Source of the DNA: Anthopleura xanthogrammica
Lineage: Eukaryota; Cnidaria; Anthozoa; Actiniaria; Actiniidae
Reading direction: 5' to 3'
DNA: 64,000 bases
NCBI GenBank assembly: GCA_964019055.1
Contig: OZ025208.1
Coordinates: 2,358,001 to 2,422,000, forward strand
Shown here: piece after piece, positions 10,217-21,490 of the stretch
How positions within the stretch are numbered: the first letter of the stretch is position 1
Layout: the number at the start of each line of letters is the position of its first letter
The notes under the pieces: model-generated
The model's input: the letters and a program-made list of their open reading frames with translations, nothing else
Databases searched by the model: none
What the model was told of the DNA's origin: nothing
Position numbers and translations under genes: made by a program

Positions 10217-10919
10217 TGTAACAGGGTTCACTCAAACGTTTTATTTAATATAAAACTATACAAAATTCTCTACAAAACTAAGGGCGACAAGGCACAGTGA
10301 TAGCTAGAAATAGAGATAAATACAATATGCTTAACTTTTGTACTTAACTATAAAGTATTAAACTACATGCTTGAGTAGCGACTATTGTAAAAATAAGTGA
10401 ACAACAAAAGCACTTAGCTCTAGCTTATTACGTACATTGTACTAAATGTCTCGCTTTGACGAATTTATAAACATACATGAACAAAGCTTATTGGAAATAT
10501 AATGGATTAAATTGTCTTTCATAAAAGTATTGTATGAAATGTACTATTAAACTAGTATAAGCTTAACGGTAGGTCATGAACTCTTAAACAACTAAGCGGC
10601 CTTAACTACAATTATCTCTTGACCTTAAACATTCATATAAAATCAACAACAATGTATATAAGTAGCCTTAGCTTATGGCTAATAGACTAATACGTAAATA
10701 TAAAATATGGTATGAAATAATCTTACCACAAGATTGTAGTTATTTGCTCTAGGCGGTGAGCACTCCGAATGACTATTAAAATGATGCTAACTCCTGAGAC
10801 CATGCGGTCTGGTTTGATTGACAGTTGTCAAATCAGCTAATGCAATTGGCTAACATACTTAAACGATATATAATACTATGTAAGCATTACAAAATGTATG
10901 CAAACTTCACTTGGCTACA
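10217..10919 (-). repeat. 5' LTR of the Gypsy element
   Basis: The 703-bp LTR has TGTA and TACA termini and matches the left LTR apart from the 153-bp insert there and two substitutions that I noticed. It should hold the element's promoter and RNA start. No specific promoter box was assigned. Confidence 0.93.
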
Positions 10920-10923
10920 CATA
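10920..10923. repeat. Target site duplication (right copy) of the LTR element
   Basis: CATA follows the TACA terminus of the right LTR and matches 3,735-3,738. Confidence 0.75.
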
Positions 10924-11173
10924 TCTTAGGTGTTCACAGTTTTCTTAGTTTGGCTGCAACAAGGTTACAAATCAACAAATATTGTTTTTACTTACGCAAA
11001 GAAGCCACCTGATAGATAGATAACCACAGGACTGTTATAGGTAGCATGTGTAGTATCCTCATCTTTACAGGCATCTATTTAATAAAATTATCTTGTGAAT
11101 ACTAAGGTAGTGTATGAAAACGACCAGCATATCAGGCATAAAATCCTATATATATATTTAAATGTATAGAGGG

Positions 11174-12553
11174 TATTACACGGTGGCGCGAACATATGAA
11201 GTTTATCTTCGAGTGGAAAAAAAAGATTTCACGAGTGAGCGTAGCGAACAAGTGAAATCTTTTTTTCACGAGAAGATAAACTTCATATGTTCAAGCCAAC
11301 GTGTAATTTTCTTTTTATTATATGGATATGAGTGTTTTAGCTGGAAAATAAATAAAAAAATAGACGAAAATGTTCTCCAAAGTGTCTTTATTTTGCAAAT
11401 AGTCAAAATATTACAATAGCAATAATAGCAAACAATTTATCGTAAAACATGTAAAAAACAAAATATATATAAATATTGAAAAGTTTCTCTAAATTTTGCT
11501 GTTTTTAAAGGGATTTAAACTGTTTTTAAAGTGGCTTACTGGCTTTCGTCGCTGTCTATGATTTTCCTGGCCTCGGAAGTTCTGTCAGGTTTACGGCTAG
11601 ATAAAATGGTGAATCGTCTTTCATCATTTCGGACGGTCTTTGTTCTTTGTAAGCCAAGTAAGTTAATACTGGACATCTATCGGGATTATCACATTTTTCA
11701 TACATCTTTGGCTTTTTCTCTCTCACATTTCTCGGGTTTTCGCCGGTTCGAGTTTTTGTTTGGCGCTCGATGGCAAACTCCACGTAGCGAACTCCCTCTG
11801 TGTTAGTTTTTAGCTGTAAATCACCCCAGCAGAGATCTCGCTGTTCTTTTCCAGGTCTCATTCCGAAGTATACACAATTGTTCATCCAAACTGTGTTCAA
11901 CAGCGCTCTAGGAGTTTTATTTCCAAGGATACCTTCACTATGAAACTGCTCTATTAGTTCGTCTGTGATAGGATCGGCACTGTTCGGCTTATTGCCTTTA
12001 CCAATGGATTTTAGCTGTTTTTTTTTTTTTTTTGAGAATGTCTTGGACTTCATTGAACTCTTTGTCATTCAGTAGTGAATAAGAGTACCCATTTTTACGA
12101 AGGTGGCGGTCTACGCTTTGTAAAAAAGCTCTTATAGAAGATGGTTCGTACTCTTCACCGTTTTTCTTTCGTACGCCACGGACAAACCTGACTGCAAGAT
12201 CTTGCAATTCTTTCGGAGGAATTGTATGAATCTCTCGGTTTTCCTGTTCACTTAGGAGAAATTCGTTGAATATTCTCAGGTCATAAGGTGTCTTTTTCTT
12301 TGTATTTTCGTTCTCCTGTTGTTCGCTGAAAGATTTGATGTATTCGTCTGTGACTTTTACAAATCTCGCCATTTTGTCTGACTAGTGTTTTGACAACTCG
12401 CACCGAAATGAGCGGGGAAAACCAAGGAATGACGTCATCGATATCCTCACTTGTGAGGATATGGAAAATATGTCCACCGTACCCCGGATGTAGTTTCGTA
12501 TGAGATCTACGAGTGGCGTATTTTACAGTAAAACACTCATATCCATATAATAA
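11174..12553 (-). mobile_element. Tyrosine-recombinase element, copy 1 (internally deleted)
   Basis: The core is bounded by inverted repeats with ATTATATGGATATGAGTG near 11,318 and its complement near 12,535-12,550. About eight bases outside the left repeat sits a 134-bp imperfect palindrome (11,174-11,307) with centre GAGTGAGCGTAGCGAAC. The core carries a broken minus-strand recombinase gene. It is nearly identical to the copy at 37.5-39.3 kb but lacks about 474 bp corresponding to 37,851-38,324. The junction shows microhomology AT. Confidence 0.85.
11556..12372 (-). pseudogene. Truncated DUF3504/Crypton-like tyrosine recombinase
   Basis: The protein starts [19 protein letters not shown] at 12,372 and runs to about 11,998. 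An expanded A-run (poly-Lys codons) shifts the frame, and the second part (12,068-11,556) continues with [20 protein letters not shown] through [18 protein letters not shown] and ends at [10 protein letters not shown]. The deletion removes the region that holds the HxxR, GHK and Tyr residues in copy 2. The recombinase is therefore catalytically dead, and the element could move only if an intact relative acts on it. Homology with the DUF3504 domain of Crypton-A and ZMYM/QRICH1 proteins is inferred from layout and motifs in the other copies. Confidence 0.8.
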
Positions 12554-12611
12554 TATAAGTTATGTCATGTCATATCATATATTTTAGTATAATGTTAGAC
12601 TTGAATGAGAG

Positions 12612-12793
12612 TTTCGCGCGCTGTGGTTGGTCGAGGCACTAGTGAGTATGAGACGATATTCGTAGCTCGAGCACTAATTATGAGATTTTCCAAAGAATTT
12701 TTATTTTACTGGACGAATATCACTTCGGACGGGGGATATCGACTAATACCCGTCCTGCAAGTGACCCATTTGAACCAATGACAGCGCGCGAAA
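12612..12793. mobile_element. MITE with GCGCGC-type terminal inverted repeats
   Basis: TTTCGCGCGCTGTGGTTGG at 12,612-12,630 is the inverted complement (two mismatches) of CCAATGACAGCGCGCGAAA at 12,775-12,793. The 182-bp unit has no coding capacity. It includes a smaller palindrome around CACTTCGGACGGG and CCCGTCCTGCAAGTG. The target duplication is unclear. Confidence 0.6.
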
Positions 12794-13085
12794 ATACATC
12801 GTTGGGTTATAATCACCGATATTCACTTCGCCTTCGGTGAATAATTAGTAAATATTCCTATCTAGATGAGCAAAGCTTTCGATATTTTATACGTAATGAA
12901 CAATTCGAAAGGATTTTGAAAGTAAGTGCAGTACATAATGCCAGTCTCAATACAGAAACGCTTTATGAAATTCGCAGCTGTCGCTGTGAGCGTTCGTGAT
13001 TTTGTAAAAACTTGAATGTCCCTTTAACTGTCATATAGTGATGATCATTAGTATTTTGCTTCTTTTTACACATCACTATTATTCT
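12794..13085. other. Stretch without a recognised gene
   Basis: Short AT-rich interval between a MITE and a tandem repeat; nothing supported. Confidence 0.4.
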
Positions 13086-13500
13086 TTTTATTCTGCACAG
13101 TGAATTGCAGGTCAAGTCATCAGGGTAAATTATAACGAGAGTCTTTTAGAAGCCAAAACCAGGCTAAACCAACATGTTTTACCTATTCTAGCCAATACAT
13201 CTCTTTTTGTAGAAATACAGAATACTTTTCTTTATACTTTGCATAGTGAATTGCAGCTCGAGTTATCGCGGTAGATTATAACGAGAGTCTTATAGAAGCC
13301 AAAACCAGGCTAAACCAACATGTTTTACGTATTATAGCCAGCCAATACATCTCTTTCGTAGAAATACAGAATATGTTTCTTTACTTTGCATAGTGAATTG
13401 CAACTTGACTTATCGCAGTAAATTATAACGAGAGTCTTTTAAAAGTCAAAACCAGACTAAACCAAAATTTTTTCAATAATGTTGCCAATATCTCAAGTTT
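13086..13500. repeat. Tandem repeat, three units of about 145 bp
   Basis: The block beginning GTGAATTGCAG recurs at about 13,101, 13,247 and 13,391, so the period is about 144-146 bp. Each unit includes TTATAACGAGAGTCTT, AACCAGGCTAAACCAA and TCTCTTT-GTAGAAATACAGAAT. The units differ by a few percent plus small indels. No open frame persists across units. Confidence 0.85.
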
Positions 13501-16500
13501 AATATATTTTCGAATTTTATATATTCGAACGAGTGTAATTTGGCTATTCTTGTGACAGCCGTCATTAGAATAAAAGTAGAGCACGGCGAAATAAGGAAAA
13601 GGCAGTCCAAAAGGGTCTTATATTTCCATGACTTCACCCATAACGATTCCTCTTGTAAATATGGAGGTGATGGTGTGTAGTAAATCAGCCTGTGTCAGGT
13701 ATGGACCTAACTAGTGCACACTCTTTCTCTTCTTGCTAAAAAGTAGGGTGACACAGCACCCCCGGAAACATTCCCAGACAGCAACACTACCGGATGCGAT
13801 CACACAGACCAATCAGAATGTTTGTAAAAATGAATTGGCAAAGCAGCCAATCACAGTCTATTGTATATAATCATGCAACCACGCCGGGTTTCCAGAACAA
13901 GGAATCTTGGAAAAAAACTATACTTGGAAAACTCGTGCTTTTGCTGAACTACGAACTTTTGGGAATCCTTTGTATGGTAGTATGTTATTGATTTTAACTT
14001 CCTACTATATTGAAGAACGAAATGTGCCTCAAATTTTATCGTAGCTGAGCAGAGTTGTTCAACCGAAAATGAAGATAGTAGTTTGTAAAGTATAAGCTTA
14101 TATTTTGGTCATTCTTGTCAGCCTAGACATGTTCAAAATTATCGTTTGACTTCTCTAACACGTAAGTACATCACAGGTTAAGCAAAAAAGCTTTAAGTTT
14201 AGTAAAATAAGGTCATTTATTCAGTGTGATATACTAGTCGTAGCACAAAGGAAAGAAAACTTTACCAAGTCGAATTGCCAACAAACGTTATTCATAACGA
14301 CATGTTTAACTTACTGAGGAAAGAAGTAATGCTCAATAAATAAAGAAATAAAGTTTGAAGTTTCCCATCTTTAATTTGAAAAAATGTAATTGCTGTGACG
14401 TCATTTCTATGTTTATTTTGTATAGAAAAAATGGTTTTGACGTCATATCTATCATTCTAAACTCTGATAAAAGATAGGTTTTCAGCCAATCAGAGTGCGC
14501 GCTCGAGAAAATCTATTATATAATTCAGATAGATAAATATATTTTTTGTGATATCGGTTTTTCATTATACGAACAACAGTAGCTCAGTTTCAGTTTCATC
14601 TGAATTGAAACATTTTACATGACCAAATGAATTAATAAAAATAAAAGTTATCCTAAAATGCAATTAAAGGTTGTTTTATAATTCCGGTATAATTAATTAG
14701 CACTCTCCGTGGTGCTTCGATTGCATTAGGTTTGCTTTCAGTAGGTAACGTCGTAATCGATCAGAATTTAGGCTTAAATGAATAGACATAATAGAGTCAT
14801 TCTGGTTTGTCGCCGCTATCTTAACTTTAATTTGCTTAACTTTTTCGTTTTTATAACGTTCAATCTAAGCAGAGTGTTTTGTGTGAATTCCATAATAATC
14901 GAAATACGGAAGGTTAGTTTAACGGCCGCTCAAAAATTTTCGGTACGGTTGTTTAAAAACAGGAGGGAGACACAAGGCGAAGCCCTCAATCAAACTTTAG
15001 GTTAAATCAAAATTGTATTCGAATAATAATGCGCTCATTTGTTCTAGGAATTCAATATTATTCTTTTATCAGGGAATAAGCTCTCGAAAGCCCTTTTATT
15101 CTATTCAACATGTACAATTTATAGACTTTGACCAAATTATAGCTGTTATACGGGTGACGAGCATGGATACCAAAATCAAAAATGATGCACGAATATATAT
15201 AATTCATAATCCTTCAACTTTATTTTATTATTATATTTAGTGAGGAAGATTTTCAGGAAGGTCCAATTGGATCGACGGTCGTAATTAACGTCTCGTCAAT
15301 AAGTGCTTATATAAAGAAAACTAATGAGGATGACTGAAAGATAAATTTATAAATATATATTTCAAAAAGGCGATAGGTTATAAGCGATAGGAGTTAGCTA
15401 CCATCTTGGAAAAAACTAGTTGAGACAGTAGCCTTTTCGCGCTGTATAGCATTCGTCAAACTCATGTATCTCCAAAAAAAACTTGTTTGTAATCCTCCAC
15501 TCCCCCGTCGATTAAATGTTGCTCCAGAAGGTTTGCTAAGATGCCAGCCTGGATTTTTGAGCGCAACCAACATTGTGTAGTTAGGGGAAGAGGGAGGGAG
15601 GAACAACAATTGCGTTTGTATGCTATGAAATCATTCAAAAATGTCTAAGTGCCTCAACAGTTTTGTCCAAGATTGTAGGTCATTCCAAAAGGCAACAATA
15701 GCTGCAATCACTTTTTCTTATTATTATCATTCCCGTCACGAACACGGAGTTTAGCGTTGAGATATCCAGTATTACTTGTGATCGTAGAAACCATTTCTAA
15801 CACCACGATTACTCGTTTTCAGTTGTACACTCAAATTTCCTTTTTCGGTGTTGGAATGACCTATTGTCAATCCCCTCTCTCCTTTGTCTCCGACAACTTT
15901 TTTTTTTGAAATATAGGTATATTAAGCCTTTTAAAAGAGCCTTAGTATGATGCTCGATCACTAAGTAACCGCAAAATCTTATTGACTATCGCCCATGTCC
16001 ATGTGGAAATCGGTAGATTAAGCAATCGGAACTTTATACAGTATTTTTGACAAGTGGTAGTGAAAATTCAAGTTTCAATGGGCAGTTTGCAGCTATCGAG
16101 TAATAATTCAAAGTTTCTTATAAAGTAGCTAGCTTGCTATAAACTCACTTCAAAGTTGATTATCCCAAAGAAATATTTGTCCCCTATATACAATCATCTT
16201 GTGAAAATATTAAATATTTTCCGTTAAAACGTTTCGCTATCAGGTTGCTAGCTTTTTTTTTTTTTTTTTACTGAGTTGGATAACTTATTAAAATAAGTTT
16301 AGCATGCTTCCTAAAACTAGTGTATTGTACTCGGACAATTTGTACACAAAGTTGAGTTTCACTTTTTACCGAGTGTTTTTTTTAGTATGAATTTTTAACG
16401 AAAAAATATGTGGAGGCCTTTCCGCGAAGAGATAGGAGTGCTTCGATATTGTGAATACAATTGTAATACAATCCTTAGTAACGACTTAAGGTCATTATTG

Positions 16501-16838
16501 CAAAGCGCTGTTTCTAGTACATCAATTAAAATGAACCATTTGCTAATGTAACAGAGCTTTTACTTTTCATGAATAAAAACAAACAACGTACCTCGTAGTA
16601 CAAAATTGCTGTCCCTCTTGAAAACGCACCACGGATGCTTCCCTTCAAAAGACTCCTAGTAGCTCTACTGAACGTACTTCGACTATTGAACCGTTTCTTT
16701 TTCGCTACGAAAGTAAAATTACAGGTAATAGTAGCTAGTGGAGAAACTTTACCACAGTAGATCAAAACGCCACTGTTGCATATCTATATATTTGAGCAGG
16801 TGGGCTTTGCATACTAGGGCTTCGGGTTTTTTTAAATA
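13501..16838. other. Stretch without a recognised gene
   Basis: I see no supported exon here. Short open frames (for example 14,778-15,005, 15,394-15,609 and 16,526-16,765) have no recognisable domain and no matching splice context. A motif CCAATCAGAGTGCGCGCTCG near 14,487 resembles the ends of MITEs elsewhere in the window, and TGACGTCA-type sites occur nearby. A T-run of about 16 lies near 16,255. Confidence 0.4.
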
Positions 16839-16839
16839 A

Positions 16840-18115
16840 CTGTTTCGTCATTGAAAAAAAGTTATTACAACCCTATTTGAAACAATAAATGCAACGAAAT
16901 TTCCTTATAATTACACTAAAATGTCTGTCGTGACTTCATAAGAAATAGAAATAAATGGAGAAACTTATTTCAACCCTATTTGAAACACAATAAATTCAAC
17001 GTAACTTACTTATAATTACGCGAAAATGTCTCTCATGACTTCATAGAAATAGAAATAAATGGAGAAACTTATTACAACCCTATTTGAAACAAAATAAATG
17101 CAACGAAAGTTCCTTATAATTACACGAAAAATGTCTGTCACGACTTCATAGAAATAGAAATAAATGCACAAAGTTATTACAACCCTATTTGAAACACAAT
17201 AAATACAACGAAAGTTCCTTTTAATTACACGAAAATGTCTGGCAGGGCTTCATATAAATATAAATAAATGCAAAACGTTATTACTATCCTTTTTGAAACA
17301 AAATAAAGTCAACGAAATTTCCTTATAATTACACAAAATGTCTGGCATGGCTTCATAGAAATAAAAAAAAGTGGAGAAACTTATTACAACCTATTTGAAA
17401 CACAATAAATGCAACGAAAGTTCCTTATAATTACGCGAAAATGTCTCTCATGACTTCATAGAAATAGAAATAAATGGAGAAACTTATTACAACCCTATTT
17501 GAAACAAAATAAATGCAACGAAAGTTCCTTATAATTACACGAAAAATGTCTGTCACGACTTCATAGAAATAGAAATAAATGCACAAAGTTATTACAACCC
17601 TATTTGAAACACAATAAATACAACGAAAGTCCCTTTTAATTACACGAAAATGTCTGGCAGGGCTTCTTAGAAATATAAATAAATGCACAAAGTTATTACA
17701 ACCCTATTTGAAACAAAATAAATGCAACGAAAGTTCCTTTTAATTACACGAAAATGTCTTTTATGGCTTCATATAAATATAAATAAATGCAAAACGTTAT
17801 TACTATCCTTTTTGAAACAAAATAAAGTCAACGAAATTTCCTTATAATTACACAAAATGTCTGGCATGGCTTCATAGAAATAAAAAAAAGTGGAGAAACG
17901 TATTACAACCTATTTGAAACACAATAAATGCAACGAAAGTTCCTTATAATTACACAAAATATCTGGCAGGGCTTCTTAGAAATAGAAATAAATGCACAAA
18001 GTTATTACAACCCTATTTGAAACACAATAAATGCAACGAACGTTACTAACAATTACTGAAAAAATGTCTGGAATGGCTTCATAGAAATATGAATAAATGG
18101 AGAAAGTTATTGATA
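16840..18115. repeat. Minisatellite of about 104-bp units with a higher-order period
   Basis: About a dozen units start near TTATTACAACCCTATTTGAA, at 16,861, 16,966, 17,069, 17,176, 17,277, 17,381, 17,485, 17,589, 17,692, 17,795, 17,901, 18,002 and 18,107. Each holds AAATGCAACGAAAGTTCC, TTATAATTACACGAAAATG and GACTTCATAGAAAT. A variant pair of units (AAAACGTTATTACTATCC and the following one with GTCAACGAAATTTCC) recurs at 17,270 and 17,788, a spacing of 518 bp or five units. Open frames on the minus strand here are by-products of the repeat. Confidence 0.9.
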
Positions 18116-18224
18116 TCCATGCTCTATCAGATGCTAGGCGCAACACTATTAACCCATCATTAGCCAATGTCTCTTTTTATGGTTATAAATTTGGTTGCAA
18201 TTGTGTTTCTCAACCAATCAACTC

Positions 18225-19111
18225 TCTCAACTCTTGCTGGTGGTGTTGGCCTTTATATTAAGGAATCACTCAGTTATAACATAAGAGATTACCTAAATAC
18301 TTTTTAAAATGATCAGGAATATCTTTGGATATACCGGCTTTATAATGCTCATGATAAAAACATAATATGTGCTGCCATATATAGAAATCCCAATATTAAT
18401 TTAAACTCTTTTTTTGATCACTTTTACGCAATCCCTGACATAATTAACTAGGAATCAAAACTCTGCAACGTTATGGGTGATTTTGATATTGATTTATTAA
18501 AATTTGAGGCCCCCTATACTACAGATGATTTTGTTAATACTCTAAGTTCTCATCTCTTTCATTCTCATATTTTTGTAACCAACAAAAATTATTACCTATC
18601 ATTCTGCAATTTTAATTGATAACATATTCTCTAGAGCGCTCTACTATAAGTGGTTAAAAAATTTTAAAAGTGGTTAAGACCTTTAAAAATGTTATTCAGA
18701 TATTAACCAATGTGCTTTGATAGAAGAAGACCAATCTTAGGATTGGAATAATATTCTTCCTCCCACTGATTCTGCGAATCTAATCTTTAATAATCATATT
18801 CAAATCAAAGATATTCGTACTCACCAAATAAAAAGCGAGCAGAGCTTTCGACCCTCATCCAAGAGTCTTTGTAAATGAGGGTCAAAAGATCTATTCGCTT
18901 TCCTTTTCCTTAGCTGGTGAGTATTAATATCTTTAATTTGAAAAATGTCCCAGGAAAAGAATCTCCATTCTTTAATAATCATCTTCCTCTTGAACAGTTA
19001 TCCAAGAAAGAAATTGAGTTAACTCAAGTTCTCAAGATATCCATTGACTTTAAAAATATTCTATATCGAAGGTCTCAGACTACTCCATCTGACTTGTTAA
19101 AAGCTAAGTAA
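18225..19111 (+). pseudogene. Relic of a LINE endonuclease and linker region
   Basis: In the plus direction, broken frames read LAGGVGLYIKESLSYNIR, then IICAAIYRNPNINLNSFF, then NVMGDFDIDLLKF, which correspond to the APE-type endonuclease of CR1/L2-like LINEs (the GDFN-like box is altered to GDFD). Further on, DWNNILPPTDSANLIFNNH and, after an interruption, LTQVLKISIDFKNILYRR match the linker before reverse transcriptase. Several stops and frame changes show that it is dead. A foldback element at about 18,801-18,940 interrupts it. No reverse transcriptase follows. Confidence 0.7.
18801..18940. repeat. Foldback element inside a LINE relic
   Basis: CAAATCAAAGATATTCGTAC at 18,801 and the following TCACC pair imperfectly with GGTGAGTATTAATATCTTTA at 18,916 and the following ATTTG. 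The interior also pairs (GACCCTCAT against ATGAGGGTC). The two LINE fragments lie on either side, so this looks like an insertion of about 140 bp. Confidence 0.6.
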
Positions 19112-19130
19112 TAGCAATATGAGCGGCAAT

Positions 19131-19187
19131 ATTGTATGGGATATACAATCACGAGCTGGAAGCGAGTACTTGTATATCCCATACAAC
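19131..19187. repeat. Short hairpin, 17-bp arms
   Basis: ATTGTATGGGATATACAA at 19,131-19,148 is the inverted complement of TTGTATATCCCATACAA ending at 19,187. The loop is TCACGAGCTGGAAGCGAGTAC. It resembles the centres of the longer foldbacks in the window. Confidence 0.7.
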
Positions 19188-20996
19188 CTTGTCACGTATA
19201 TCGTATCTTTCTTATCATATTCATTCAGAAATCATCATCTTCATTAAATTAGACATATATTTTATCTTTACAGTGAACCTGAGTTGATCGCCTTCCCCAA
19301 AAGGAATTATGGGTCACTATTTTTGGTTAGCATTTATCGAGCATTTTCCGAGTATACAATGTAGACTTTCTTTGTTGATTGACATATAGTTCCGCCATGA
19401 ATTCAGTTATTAGCGTTCACGATTAAATTAAAGACGGAAGAAACTCGCATTTCATAACTTCTCTTGGCAGAATAATGGGAAATGCTTATCAAAATACGAT
19501 GTCGAATCCTCAAATCTGATTGGTTTGGCCTTGAGTTTGTTCTGAAGATCAACTCAGCTGGGTTACATAGACAAATGAATAGATAATTATCTATACAGAA
19601 TCTGTGAGCGACATCAAATTCAATTAAATTTAATTCCAATCTTATTTACACTCTTTAGTAATTTACATTAAATTAAATATATGTTTTTTCTTTACAGTTA
19701 CATAGACAAATGAATAAATAATTATCTATACAGAATCTGTGAACGGCCACGAGTTGGTTACCGTAATATTCATTTATAGGTCAAAAGATAGCTTTTCAAA
19801 TCAATAAAATATTAATGATTACACATTGTTTATAAATAGAAAATTACTGATTGCTAATTAAGAAGTCCTTATGTTTTCTTTTAACATTTATGCTTTCAAA
19901 AAAAAAAAAAAAAAAAATGATCATTAAAAAAATCAAAACACCGCCGACTGCCAGGGAAAAAAATATTACTGGCCTCAAACAACATAACGCCTATGCGTTT
20001 TCTGCTTTTAAAAACCGTGTATATTTTGCCGTTCTCTTCGCTTCGAGGCACTGGCATTTAAAAAGTCATAATTGCAAAAAAATCGCCTTCGTGCGATTTT
20101 GAAAAACATAATATATAAATTTAGGCACTGCATAAAAGCGGGGCTCCCATAAATAGTATATATAGTGCTAAAAACGTGACAATTGTGTGACGCGGCATAA
20201 CGCCGGTTACAGCGTTACAAATTATTCTGATTTTACCAGAACCCAGAAGGAAAAACTAAAAGAAAAACCAGTATTTTAAGCCTTCAAAAGCATTAGAAAA
20301 CTTTTCAATTAGAAGAAAAATTATTATAGATTATAGAACATATGAATACGTGTATAGAACAAAGGATTTTATTCAGCAAATCTTAAGTTAGAAGTTTTTT
20401 AGGTGGAAAGTAAACTTTACTGATAATTGTCGAAAAATATTATAAGCTTGAGCTTACATTTACTTGAACTTCACATGTAAAAAGAGGTCTTTGAAAAAGT
20501 TTTTTTCAGATTTATTCTTAACTTTATTATCGAGCGAAATATCTTACAAAAACATAACCTTATCATAACATAAGTTTCAGTCACGAAACTTCATCGTAAG
20601 ATTAAGAATCTTCCCTCGCTAAATCTTCCTTAGCAGCTCGCGAAAGTTGAAACATTTTTTTTTTGTTTTTTTTTGTTTTTAGTTTTAGTAAGCATGCATA
20701 TATTATGAATTGGCACTTTCAAAGTTTTTGCTCATCCCACATGGAGAAACGGAGGCTCATATATGATGTCATAATCTTTCAAACTCAATCTTTTCAAACC
20801 ATGCGGTGGGGTTGACTGTAAGCAACGCCATAAAGGCGAGCTCCTGGAACTCGGCTCATCGGATTAATTGAGTTTGTAATGGGAAATAAATTCCTCATTA
20901 CAAATTGCAGGTTTATATCTAGCTAAAGACCTGCTACTAGTAGGGTTTTATCTAGATAAAGACCTAATAATGTATTATAGTGTATAGTATATAATG

Positions 20997-20998
<2 letters not shown>
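19188..20998. other. Stretch without a recognised gene; small direct repeat
   Basis: A 48-bp segment containing TACATAGACAAATGAATA and ACAGAATCTGTGA occurs at 19,562 and 19,698 as a direct repeat with a period of about 136 bp. A run of 18 adenines lies near 19,900. No exon or further element is supported. Confidence 0.45.

Positions 20999-21052
<54 letters not shown>
20999..21052. repeat. (AAT)n microsatellite
   Basis: About 17 consecutive ATA/AAT triplets. It sits about 180 bp from the LINE 3' relic and may mark the tail region of a retroposed copy. Confidence 0.95.
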
Positions 21053-21054
<2 letters not shown>

Positions 21055-21229
21055 CAAATTCCAAAAGTCCAAATACGCTTCACAATTATATAATTAAAAA
21101 AAAATCAAATATTCAGCAAAGTAAAGTCTAAACTGAAACGATTATAAAAAGTGACTATAAAATAAGGACAGGCATAACACATTTAATAAAGAAAAGTGAT
21201 TAATCTATAAAATGACCCTGTTTGAATAG

Positions 21230-21490
21230 GTAAGGAATATCATTTCAAAGTCTTCAGGCACAGACTGAAAAAGCGCGCAAACCATACGTTTTAAGATTAT
21301 AAAAAGGCTCAGCCAAATAGAACTTGGAGGAAGATAGCAAGTTGCGAAGAGGAACATAGGGTTCCAGTAAAGCTACGAGATAATCTGGTGCCATACTTGA
21401 TATGTTATAAGTAGAACCTTAAAAGTGATACGATGATCAACTGGCAACCAGTGTAATTCCATCAAAATAGGGGTGACGTGATCATACTTA
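21230..21490 (-). pseudogene. Relic of the C-terminus of a LINE ORF2
   Basis: On the minus strand the translation reads DHVTPILMELHWLPVDHRIT, then FKVLL and, after a frame change, APDYLVALLEPYVPLRNLL and SSSKFYLAEPFYNLKTYG. This is the familiar post-RT region of CR1/L2-type LINEs (consensus style: HITP..K.LHWLPV..RI.FK.LLL.YK). Frameshifts show that it is dead. It lies in the opposite direction to the endonuclease relic at 18.2 kb, so the two are separate insertions. Confidence 0.7.

Larger units (their letters stand above)
3739..10919 (-). mobile_element. Ty3/Gypsy LTR retrotransposon, nearly intact
   Basis: The element is 7,181 bp on the minus strand. It has a 5' LTR (10,217-10,919), a candidate primer-binding site, gag, pol (protease, reverse transcriptase, RNase H, integrase), a polypurine tract, a 3' LTR (3,739-4,594) and CATA target duplications. 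The domain order RT-RNase H-integrase assigns it to Ty3/Gypsy (Metaviridae) rather than Copia. There is no envelope-like gene and no recognisable chromodomain. The open gag and pol frames and very similar LTRs indicate a recent insertion. The oddity is the inverted integrase fragment in the 3' LTR. Confidence 0.95.
3490..10951. mobile_element. MITE-like element split by the LTR retrotransposon
   Basis: AAACTAAGAAAACCTTGAAC at 3,490 and the following CACCTAA are the inverted complement (with a few mismatches) of TTAGGTGTTCACAGTTTTCT at 10,926 and the following TAGTTT. Removing the LTR element and one copy of its target duplication leaves a short terminal-inverted-repeat element of about 275 bp (3,490-3,738 plus 10,924-10,951). 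It has no coding capacity, and its target duplication was not identified. Confidence 0.6.

Noticed and set aside
4851..10300. Many plus-strand and alternative-frame open frames over the LTR element
   Set aside because: They are shadows of gag and pol in other frames, with no independent motifs.
16840..18115. CRISPR-like array
   Set aside because: The units are contiguous diverged minisatellite copies without unique spacers.
17431..18167. Repetitive minus-strand frames rich in FYFYEV and CIYCVSNRVVI
   Set aside because: They come from the 104-bp minisatellite, which is near a multiple of three only locally; no protein family is recognisable.
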